DNA from: Bacilli bacterium
GTDB taxonomy: Bacteria > Bacillota_I > Bacilli_A > ML615J-28 > CAG-313
Assembly (NCBI GenBank): GCA_900770645.1
Contig: CAAGKY010000090.1
Coordinates: forward strand, 1 to 5,766
Reading direction: 5' to 3'
DNA length: 5,766 nt
Shown here: positions 1-5,701 of the stretch, piece after piece
Position numbering within the stretch: position 1 is the stretch's first letter
Layout: every line of letters begins with the position of its first letter
Notes under the pieces: generated by a model
What the model was told of the DNA's origin: nothing
Seen by the model: only the letters and a program-made list of their open reading frames with translations
The model's database searches: none
Translations under genes and position numbers: made by a program

Positions 1-633
1 AAATTATTAGAAGAAGTAGGTATTCCTGAACCTTCTGTTCGTTACAACAAATATCCATTTGAGTTATCAGGTGGGATGAGACAAAGAGTTGTTATCGCTA
101 TCGCGTTGTCAGCTAATCCAGATATCTTAATCTGTGATGAACCAACAACTGCCTTAGACGTTACAATTCAAGCACAAATTCTAGAGTTAATTAATGTAAT
201 TAAGAAACAAAGAAATTTATCAGTTATTTTCATTACTCACAACTTAGGGGTAGTAGCAAACATGGCTGACCGTATTGGTGTTATGTATGCAGGTAAGATT
301 GTTGAATATGGTACTGCTGAAGATATCTTCTACAGTCCTGCTCATCCTTACACTTGGGCTTTATTAAGTAGTATGCCTGACTTATATACAAAAGAAAGAT
401 TAGAATCTATTCCAGGTACACCACCGAATATGATTTATCCACCAAAAGGTGATGCATTCGCTCCTCGTAATAAATATGCCTTAGAAATTGATTTCGAGGT
501 TGAACCACCTCTATTTGAATTAACTGATACACATTATGCAGCAACATGGCTAGTGCATCCTAATGCACCAAAAGTTGAAATGCCAAAAATTATTCAAGAA
601 CGTATTGAACGTATGAAGAAGGAGAGAGAATAA
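1..633 (+). CDS. oppD: Oligopeptide ABC transporter ATP-binding protein OppD, 5' end outside window
   Basis: This is one of the two ATPase subunits that power oligopeptide uptake at the cytoplasmic face of the membrane. The frame is open from base 1, so the gene starts upstream. The ATG at 76 is only the Met inside the ABC signature LSGGM and is not a start. About 210 residues are visible. The signature is at visible residues 22-26, Walker B (ILICDEP, Asp46-Glu47) is followed by the D-loop TALD, and the switch His is at residue 80 (ITHN). The peptide-transporter C-terminal domain (oligo_HPY type) begins near SIPGTPPN (136-143). Walker A and the Q-loop should lie in the roughly 130-150 missing residues, judging by usual family length. 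The cysteines that hold a 4Fe-4S cluster in some OppD/DppD proteins are replaced here (GDAFAPRN, IDF, AATW), a pattern I recall from other Bacillota. The stop is one base before oppF, so the two are translationally coupled. OppD rather than DppD is inferred from the Bacillota-type C-terminus and the following OppF. Confidence 0.93.
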   Translation, partial: KLLEEVGIPEPSVRYNKYPFELSGGMRQRVVIAIALSANPDILICDEPTTALDVTIQAQILELINVIKKQRNLSVIFITHNLGVVANMADRIGVMYAGKIVEYGTAEDIFYSPAHPYTWALLSSMPDLYTKERLESIPGTPPNMIYPPKGDAFAPRNKYALEIDFEVEPPLFELTDTHYAATWLVHPNAPKVEMPKIIQERIERMKKERE

Positions 634-634
634 T

Positions 635-1711
635 ATGGAAAATAATATGGAAAAAGAAGTATTATTAAAAGTAGAAAATCTCCAACAACTATTTGGTAAA
701 TTCAGAGCAGTTAATGGAGTTAGCTTTGAAATTTACAAAGGTGAAGTTTTTGGTTTAGTAGGTGAATCTGGATGTGGTAAAACTACTACTGGTCGTACAA
801 TCATTGGATTAAACGAAATCAGTGGTGGATCTGTTTACTACAAAGGTGAACGTATTGCTGCAGGTACTTTATCTTATAAAGAAGCTATTGCTAAAGCAAA
901 AGCTGATCATAAGAGTGGTAAAATTACAGATGAAGAATTAACTAATTGTGTAAAAGAAAATAGCGACAAAATTGCTGCTGCAAAAGCAGATAATAAAAAA
1001 TGGCGTCGTACAAATAAAAGTAATCAATTATTAAGCGAAATCCAAATGATTTTCCAAGATCCAATCGCATCTCTTGACCCACGTATGACTGTTCGTGATA
1101 TTATCGCTGAAGGTTTAATCATTCGTGGTGAAAAAGATCAAGAAAAGATCGACCGTCAAGTATTTGACATGTTAGAAATCGTAGGGTTAGTACCAGAACA
1201 TGCTACACGTTATCCACATGAATTCTCAGGTGGTCAACGTCAACGTATTGGTATTGCTCGTGCAATTATTATGAAACCAGAATTAATTATTGCTGACGAA
1301 CCTATTTCTGCTCTTGACGTTTCTATTCAAGCTCAAGTCATTAACCTATTAAATGAACTAAGCGAAAAAATGGGACTAACAATTTTATTCATTGCCCATG
1401 ACTTAGCGGTAGTAAAATACTTCTCTAATCGTATTGCGGTAATGTACTTTGGTAAAATTGTTGAACTTGCTACAAGTGATGAATTGTTTAAACATTCATT
1501 CCATCCTTATACAAAAGCTTTACTTTCAGCAATTCCTTTACCAGATCCAATTACTGAAAAATCACGTAAGCGAATGACATATAATCCTATGTTAGACCAT
1601 GATTATTCTATCGAAGGTCCAACAATGAGAGAAATTTATCCAGGTCATTTTGTTTATTGTAATGAAGAAGAAATGAAAAAATATAAAGCAGAGTGGGAAG
1701 CCACTAAATAA
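635..1711 (+). CDS. oppF: Oligopeptide ABC transporter ATP-binding protein OppF
   Basis: This is the second ATPase of the Opp importer, pairing with OppD beneath the two permease subunits, which are presumably encoded upstream. It is complete at 358 residues. Walker A is GESGCGKT (43-50), the Q-loop is at Gln141 (IFQDP), the signature is FSGGQ (197-201), Walker B is IIADEP (Asp221-Glu222), and the switch His is at 255 (IAHD). The C-terminal substrate-transporter domain begins near the YTKALLSAIP stretch and ends with a PGHFVY motif. It lacks the four-Cys cluster motif, with only Cys343 near the end. A Lys/Ala-rich insertion of about 55-60 residues (roughly 75-133) separates Walker A from the Q-loop and is probably helical. 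An AAGGAG at 619-624, inside the end of oppD, sits 10 bases before the ATG and supports this start. A second ATG four codons later is less well spaced. Arg is encoded mostly by CGT, consistent with high expression. The stop overlaps the next start. Confidence 0.95.
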   Translation: MENNMEKEVLLKVENLQQLFGKFRAVNGVSFEIYKGEVFGLVGESGCGKTTTGRTIIGLNEISGGSVYYKGERIAAGTLSYKEAIAKAKADHKSGKITDEELTNCVKENSDKIAAAKADNKKWRRTNKSNQLLSEIQMIFQDPIASLDPRMTVRDIIAEGLIIRGEKDQEKIDRQVFDMLEIVGLVPEHATRYPHEFSGGQRQRIGIARAIIMKPELIIADEPISALDVSIQAQVINLLNELSEKMGLTILFIAHDLAVVKYFSNRIAVMYFGKIVELATSDELFKHSFHPYTKALLSAIPLPDPITEKSRKRMTYNPMLDHDYSIEGPTMREIYPGHFVYCNEEEMKKYKAEWEATK

Positions 1712-2106
1712 TGAAAACATTAAAGAGAATTTTAATTACCTTAGTAATAGGATTAGTTTTTGTTTTTATGATAGCTGCGTCAAAAGATGTATTCAAACAA
1801 AATGAACCTAAAGTAATTTTTCATATATTGAGCGATTCATTCTTTGCAATAGGCGTAGTAATAACAGGTTTCGGATTATTAGTAGTAGCTACAAATGGTG
1901 GAACATTTGATATGTTATCTTATGGAGTTTCAACATTCTTCTCATTTTTTAGAAGAAGTAAAGCAAGAAAATATGCTGATTTCTATGAATATAGAGTTGC
2001 TAAAGAAAAAAACAAACATAGTTTTGGATTCTTATTAATAGCAGGAACAATCATTATATTGATTGCTTTAATAATGTATTTGTTCTATAACAAATATTCC
2101 ATTTAA
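1711..2106 (+). CDS. Small three-helix membrane protein, DUF3899-like, coupled to oppF
   Basis: This is a 131-residue protein of unknown function. Three hydrophobic segments are visible: about residues 6-24, 39-61 and 105-126. The middle loop (62-104) is strongly basic and carries a GGTFDMLSYG motif (63-72) followed by FFRRSKARKY. A G-x-FD-x3-YG motif just after a membrane segment, followed by a basic stretch, resembles the DUF3899 family as I remember it; a profile search would settle this. By the positive-inside rule the basic loop is probably cytoplasmic. The start codon shares one base with the oppF stop (TAATG) and has no strong Shine-Dalgarno of its own, so translation probably depends on ribosomes finishing oppF. 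That coupling suggests a role linked to the Opp transporter or its regulation, but no function can be assigned. All of its Arg codons are AGA, unlike the CGT-rich opp genes, which fits lower expression or a different selection regime. Confidence 0.8.
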   Translation: MKTLKRILITLVIGLVFVFMIAASKDVFKQNEPKVIFHILSDSFFAIGVVITGFGLLVVATNGGTFDMLSYGVSTFFSFFRRSKARKYADFYEYRVAKEKNKHSFGFLLIAGTIIILIALIMYLFYNKYSI

Positions 2107-2176
2107 CATATTAAACGATACACAAAAGTAGTAGAAGCATAATTCACTAATTATATTCGTATTAATAAAAGTACTT

Positions 2177-2185
2177 GGAGGTGAT
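2177..2185 (+). promoter_or_regulatory. Very strong Shine-Dalgarno of spx
   Basis: GGAGGTGAT is a nine-base match to the 3' end of typical 16S rRNA, with its GGAGG core 7 bases before the spx ATG. It fixes the start and predicts efficient translation, which fits a protein whose abundance is usually limited after translation. Confidence 0.85.
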
Positions 2186-2188
2186 AAG

Positions 2189-2596
2189 ATGATTCAGATT
2201 TATACAACACCAAGCTGTGCTTCATGTAGAAAAGCTAAAAAGTGGTTTGATCAATACAAAATCCCTTATTCAGAAAAAAATATCTTTAGTATAAAACTTA
2301 GTAAAGAAGATATTTTTAAGATGTTAGCTAACAGTGAAAACGGCTTTGATGATATCATTTCAACTCGTTCAAAAGTTTTTAAAGAAAAACAACTTGAACC
2401 TGATAACATGACAATTCAAGAGTTAGTTGATTTCATTATTGAAAATCCTAGTGTCTTGAAGAGACCAATAATTATAAATGAAAATGAATTACAAGTTGGA
2501 TATAATAATGAAGACATCACTATTTTCCTACCTAAGGAGTTAAGAAACCGCGAATGTTTCAATAGTTTTGACAAAGATACGGAATCTAACAATTAA
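2189..2596 (+). CDS. spx: Spx, redox-responsive transcriptional regulator (ArsC/Spx family)
   Basis: Spx binds the C-terminal domain of the RNA polymerase alpha subunit and reprograms transcription under disulfide stress, activating thioredoxin and thiol-homeostasis genes. The 135-residue protein aligns with B. subtilis Spx (131 residues) from memory without gaps over the core. The redox switch is C10-A-S-C13 in TPSCASCRKA. Gly52, needed for alpha-CTD contact, is present (SENG-FDDI), followed by ISTRSKVF (57-64). Arg92 lies in KRPIII, and LQVGYN (101-106) follows. These features separate Spx from true arsenate reductases. The C-terminus differs: B. subtilis Spx ends in LAN, part of the ClpXP recognition region, whereas this protein ends in a polar DTESNN tail and has an additional Cys123. 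An 82-base gap separates it from the membrane-protein gene. I see no terminator there and no convincing promoter, so it may be read from the opp transcript, from a weak promoter, or both. A strong terminator follows. Confidence 0.93.
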   Translation: MIQIYTTPSCASCRKAKKWFDQYKIPYSEKNIFSIKLSKEDIFKMLANSENGFDDIISTRSKVFKEKQLEPDNMTIQELVDFIIENPSVLKRPIIINENELQVGYNNEDITIFLPKELRNRECFNSFDKDTESNN

Positions 2597-2601
2597 AAAA
2601 T

Positions 2602-2629
2602 AACCGCCATTTAATGGCGGTTTTCTTTT
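2602..2629 (+). terminator. Intrinsic terminator after spx
   Basis: AACCGCCAT (2602-2610) pairs perfectly with ATGGCGGTT (2614-2622) across a TTA loop, followed by TTCTTTT. The stem is GC-rich for this AT-rich DNA and begins five bases after the spx stop. It ends the opp-spx transcript. An A-run at 2595-2600 upstream could also give weak activity on the other strand. Confidence 0.92.
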
Positions 2630-2643
2630 ATAAGATTATAGAT

Positions 2644-2672
2644 TTGAAAATAGTGCTAAAATATGCTATAAT
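2644..2672 (+). promoter_or_regulatory. Sigma-A type promoter of pepO with extended -10
   Basis: TTGAAA (2644-2649) and TATAAT (2667-2672) are separated by exactly 17 bases, with TG at 2664-2665 giving the extended -10 form TGCTATAAT. Transcription should start near 2679, leaving a leader of about 20 bases before the pepO ATG at 2701. It lies directly after the spx terminator, so pepO can be expressed independently of opp-spx. I see no clear operator repeat around it. Confidence 0.88.
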
Positions 2673-2686
2673 AATTAAAAAGATTC

Positions 2687-2693
2687 AAGGAGG
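2687..2693 (+). promoter_or_regulatory. Shine-Dalgarno that fixes the pepO start at 2701
   Basis: AAGGAGG lies 7 bases before the ATG at 2701 and downstream of the predicted transcription start. The longer in-frame start at 2614 lies inside the terminator loop and stem and upstream of the promoter, so it cannot be the normal start. Confidence 0.92.
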
Positions 2694-2700
2694 AATAAAT

Positions 2701-4599
2701 ATGTCAAACGTAAGAATCCAAGATGATTTATATACATTTGTAAATCAAGAAAAAATAGAACAATTAACAATTCCTAGTGATATGCCTTCAATTGGTGGTT
2801 TTGCGACTTTATCAATTGATGTTGAAAAATTAATGATTAATGAATTTAAAGAAATGTGCAAAAATAAAGCATACCCTAATGAATATTTAGAACGAGCATG
2901 TGCTTTATTTGAAGCTGCTAAAAATGTTAAGAAAAAAGATAAACATGGTATTACACCTGCACTTAAAAATCTTGCTATTATCGATAAATTAGATAGCATG
3001 AAATCTTTTAGCAAAATGTATAGAAAATTAATGTTAAAAGGTATTCCACTACCATTTAGTGTAAGTGTAGATACAGACATGAAAAATACTAAAAATCATT
3101 GTGTAGGATTATCAGGACCAAGTGTTATTTTACCAGATGCATCTTACTATAAAGAAGAAATGGCTCAACAAAAAGAAATGATTTTAGGTATTTGGGTTAA
3201 TGTTGCAAAACAAGTATTAGCTAAAACTAATTTAACACCTGAAGAACAAGAAGCATATATTAATGACACTCTTGCTTTCGATGCTTTACTTGGAAATCAA
3301 GTTAAAACAAGAGAAGAATGGTCTGAATATGTTGAAGCATATAACCCAACTAAAGTATCAAAAGTTTCATCAATGGTAAAACCAGTTAACTTCAAAAAGA
3401 TTATGAAGGATTTGTTTGAAGTAGTTCCAGAAATTATTATAGTTGCTGAACCAAGATACTTTAAAAACTTTAAAGAAATCTTTAATGAAGAAACATTTGA
3501 ACTATATAAAAAATGGGCATATGTTATAGGACTTATGAATTCATGTTCACTATTAAGTGAAGAATTAAGAGAAATTGAAAGCATGTACTTCCGTACAATT
3601 GCAGGTATCCCTGAAAATACACCTGTTGAAAAATTTGCTTACCAGCTTGCATCTGGAATGTATTCTGAACCTGTTGGTTTATACTATGGTGAAAAATACT
3701 TTGGTGAAGAAGCTAAGAAAGATGTTATTGAAATTGTTAATCAAATTATTGATACTTATAAAGTAAGAATAGAAAAAAATGATATTTTAACAGATGAAAC
3801 AAAAGCTAAAGCTATTTTAAAATTATCTAAAATTGGTGTTAAAATGGGATATCCTGATAAAGTTGAAGAAGTTTATGAAAAATTAGTTTTCAACCCCAAA
3901 GCATCATTATTTGATATGGTGCATTCATTAAAAGAAATTTTAATTCTTGAAGAATTATCAAAACTTTCAAAACCTACAGATCCTACTGTTTGGGCAATGC
4001 CAGGTCATATGGTTAATGCTTGTTATAATCCATTTGTTAATGATATTACATTCCCAGCTGCAATCTTACAAGCACCTTTTTATTCACTAAAACAATCTAG
4101 AAGTGAAAACTTAGGAGGAATTGGAGCAGTTATTGGACATGAAATTTCTCATGCATTCGATAGTAATGGTGCAAAATGTGATGAAAATGGTAATATCAAT
4201 AACTGGTGGACTAAAGAAGATAACAAAAAGTTTAACGCAAAAATCAAAGCAATGGTTAAACAATTTGATGGTATTGAACTTCCTTGGGGTAAAGTTAATG
4301 GTAAATTCATTGTTAGTGAAAATATGGCTGACAATGGAGGAATGGCAGTAACACTAGAAATTATGTCAAAAACTTTAGATGCATCATACGAAGAATATTT
4401 CATGAACTGGGCAAGAGTTTGGTGTATGAAAGCTAAACCTGAATATTTACAATTATTATTAAATTTAGATGTTCATGGTCCAAATATTTTACGTGCTAAT
4501 ATGCCACCTAGAAACTTCCAAGAATGGTATGATACATTTAATGTTAAAAAGACTGATCAAATGTACATAGCTCCAAATAAACGTATCGTAATTTGGTAA
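2701..4599 (+). CDS. pepO: M13-family zinc endopeptidase PepO (neprilysin-like, cytoplasmic)
   Basis: This is a zinc-dependent oligopeptidase of 632 residues that cleaves internal bonds of short peptides. The length matches lactobacillal and lactococcal PepO. There is no signal peptide or membrane anchor, so it should act in the cytosol, unlike animal neprilysin. The N-terminal M13 domain spans roughly residues 10-380 and the catalytic domain roughly 435-630. The zinc site is complete: HEISH (His480, Glu481, His484), with the third ligand Glu540 in ENMAD (Asp544). The substrate-binding NAxY region reads NACYNP (439-444), with Cys441 where Tyr or Phe is common. Asp590-Val-His592 matches the DVH motif that stabilises the transition state, and the chain ends in the conserved Trp. 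The start at 2701 is chosen from the promoter and Shine-Dalgarno; the frame stays open upstream to 2614. It has its own promoter and terminator, so it forms a single-gene unit. Nearby Opp genes suggest it processes imported peptides. Confidence 0.95.
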   Translation: MSNVRIQDDLYTFVNQEKIEQLTIPSDMPSIGGFATLSIDVEKLMINEFKEMCKNKAYPNEYLERACALFEAAKNVKKKDKHGITPALKNLAIIDKLDSMKSFSKMYRKLMLKGIPLPFSVSVDTDMKNTKNHCVGLSGPSVILPDASYYKEEMAQQKEMILGIWVNVAKQVLAKTNLTPEEQEAYINDTLAFDALLGNQVKTREEWSEYVEAYNPTKVSKVSSMVKPVNFKKIMKDLFEVVPEIIIVAEPRYFKNFKEIFNEETFELYKKWAYVIGLMNSCSLLSEELREIESMYFRTIAGIPENTPVEKFAYQLASGMYSEPVGLYYGEKYFGEEAKKDVIEIVNQIIDTYKVRIEKNDILTDETKAKAILKLSKIGVKMGYPDKVEEVYEKLVFNPKASLFDMVHSLKEILILEELSKLSKPTDPTVWAMPGHMVNACYNPFVNDITFPAAILQAPFYSLKQSRSENLGGIGAVIGHEISHAFDSNGAKCDENGNINNWWTKEDNKKFNAKIKAMVKQFDGIELPWGKVNGKFIVSENMADNGGMAVTLEIMSKTLDASYEEYFMNWARVWCMKAKPEYLQLLLNLDVHGPNILRANMPPRNFQEWYDTFNVKKTDQMYIAPNKRIVIW

Positions 4600-4605
4600 T
4601 TTTAA

Positions 4606-4631
4606 AAAAACAACCTGAAAGGGTTGTTTTT
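4606..4631 (+). terminator. Intrinsic terminator after pepO
   Basis: AAAAACAACCT (4606-4616) pairs with GGGTTGTTTTT (4621-4631) around a GAAA tetraloop closed by a T-G wobble. The GC core is only five pairs (CAACC/GGTTG) and the T-run is five long. The flanking A and T runs make it nearly symmetrical. It is weaker than the spx terminator, so some read-through into the next gene is plausible. Confidence 0.82.
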
Positions 4632-4657
4632 GACTAAAAAAGACGGAGTTAATTTAT

Positions 4658-5671
4658 ATGATATTCAAAGAGTTAGAAAGACAATCATTTAGAAATAAGT
4701 TTTTAGATTGTTATGATTCATATTTAAACTTATCTAAATATCAACATATAGCAATCGGTATATATAAAGAAGGTAAATGTTATATTTTTGGTAATGGGAT
4801 AAATGATAAATATATGTATGATATTGGGTCAATATCTAAAACAATATCAGCACATCTAATTCTAAAACTTTCTTTAGAAAACCTCATTAACTTAAATGAT
4901 ACAATTGATAAATATTTACAATTAAAAAAAGGCAATTATCCGACTATTAATGAATTACTAACTCATAGTGCAGGATATAATAATTTAACTCCGATAGAAA
5001 TTACTATACCATCATTATTAAAACATGGTTATAGTATAAAAAATATTTATGAAAAAATAACAGATCAAGATGTTATCAAAGCATTACAAAGAAGAAAAAC
5101 AAAACATAAAAAAATATATGGTTATTCTGATTTTGCCTATGCTGTTTTAGCATTAATTGTGAAAAAAGTTACTAATCAAGAATATTCAAGTTTATTAGAT
5201 GATTTTATTAAAAAAGATTTAAAATTAACTAATACAAAGTTAATTCTAAATAATAATAGATATCCATATGCAGTTAAAAAAAGAAAAATAATTGATTATT
5301 GGAAATGGAGTCTAAATAACCCTTATTTATACAGTGGTGGTGTAATTAGTAACATAGAAGATATGTTAAAGTACTTAATAATTCAAATAGAAAGTGATAA
5401 AAAATATATTACGAATGCGCACAATGTTAGTGAAGATGTAAAAAGTAAAAAACATATAAAAATCTGTAAAGGATGGCATACTTATGATAAATCACATCAA
5501 CTATGGCATGTTGGAGGAGTTGGTACTTTTAGATCATCAATCATCATCAATAAACATTTAAAAATTGGTGTTGTGGTGCTTGGAAATACTAAAGGTATAT
5601 CAAAAGCAAATGTTCATTATATTACTAAGATGTTGTATAGTGATTTAAAGATGAAAAGAATAAAATTATAA
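4658..5671 (+). CDS. Serine beta-lactamase-fold hydrolase (PF00144-like), divergent, no signal peptide
   Basis: This 337-residue protein resembles the serine beta-lactamase/DD-peptidase/esterase superfamily (class C type). The nucleophile motif SxxK is S58-I-S-K61 in DIGSISKT. The typical LLTHSAG block is at 100-106. The second motif, usually Y-x-N, reads Y156-S-D158 in YGYSDFAYAVL, with Asp instead of Asn. The third motif is the H-x-G form, H284-V-G286, in WHVGGVGTFRSS, as found in many esterase-like and aminopeptidase-like members. No signal peptide or membrane segment is visible, so a cytoplasmic location is likely. That makes a role in cell-wall or antibiotic chemistry less likely and a peptidase or esterase role more likely, although the substrate cannot be read from sequence. 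The start has a GGAG at 4645-4648, 9 bases upstream. The ATG is only 26 bases after the pepO terminator, with no usable promoter between. The gene is very Lys/Asn/Ile-rich and all Arg codons are AGA, unlike opp. It may be weakly expressed or acquired. Confidence 0.85.
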   Translation: MIFKELERQSFRNKFLDCYDSYLNLSKYQHIAIGIYKEGKCYIFGNGINDKYMYDIGSISKTISAHLILKLSLENLINLNDTIDKYLQLKKGNYPTINELLTHSAGYNNLTPIEITIPSLLKHGYSIKNIYEKITDQDVIKALQRRKTKHKKIYGYSDFAYAVLALIVKKVTNQEYSSLLDDFIKKDLKLTNTKLILNNNRYPYAVKKRKIIDYWKWSLNNPYLYSGGVISNIEDMLKYLIIQIESDKKYITNAHNVSEDVKSKKHIKICKGWHTYDKSHQLWHVGGVGTFRSSIIINKHLKIGVVVLGNTKGISKANVHYITKMLYSDLKMKRIKL

Positions 5672-5701
5672 TATTGATTTGATAATGTTGTGAGGCGTTT
5701 T

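Noticed and set aside
76..78. ATG at 76 as the start of a short ABC protein
   Set aside because: The frame is open to base 1 and the Met is the last residue of the LSGGM signature, so this is the interior of OppD cut by the window edge.
2107..2188. Possible promoter for spx in the 82-base gap (CATAAT at 2138, TATATT at 2152)
   Set aside because: Neither -10-like hexamer has a recognisable -35 at 16-18 bases, and such AT-rich matches are expected by chance. A weak promoter cannot be excluded.
2189..2596. Annotation as arsenate reductase ArsC
   Set aside because: Gly52, the ISTRSKVF block, Arg92 in KRPIII and the C10-x-x-C13 switch all match Spx rather than a catalytic arsenate reductase.
2745..3080. 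Antisense open frame of 111 codons within pepO
   Set aside because: It lies fully opposite a conserved M13 gene, has no convincing Shine-Dalgarno, and has the Ser/Leu/Ile-rich composition expected from the complement of AT-rich coding DNA.
3297..3584. Antisense open frame of 95 codons within pepO
   Set aside because: It is a shadow of the pepO coding strand with low-complexity Ser/Leu/Ile content and no start signals.
3575..3766. Same-strand alternative frame in pepO (63 codons)
   Set aside because: It is Leu/Lys low-complexity, has no ribosome site, and overlaps a conserved gene in another frame.
4121..4351. Same-strand alternative frame in pepO (76 codons)
   Set aside because: It overlaps the catalytic domain of pepO and is Met/Leu/Lys-rich, as expected for an out-of-frame reading.
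4149..4403. Antisense open frame opposite the PepO zinc site
   Set aside because: The sense strand here carries the conserved HEISH and ENMAD motifs, which fully explain the sequence.
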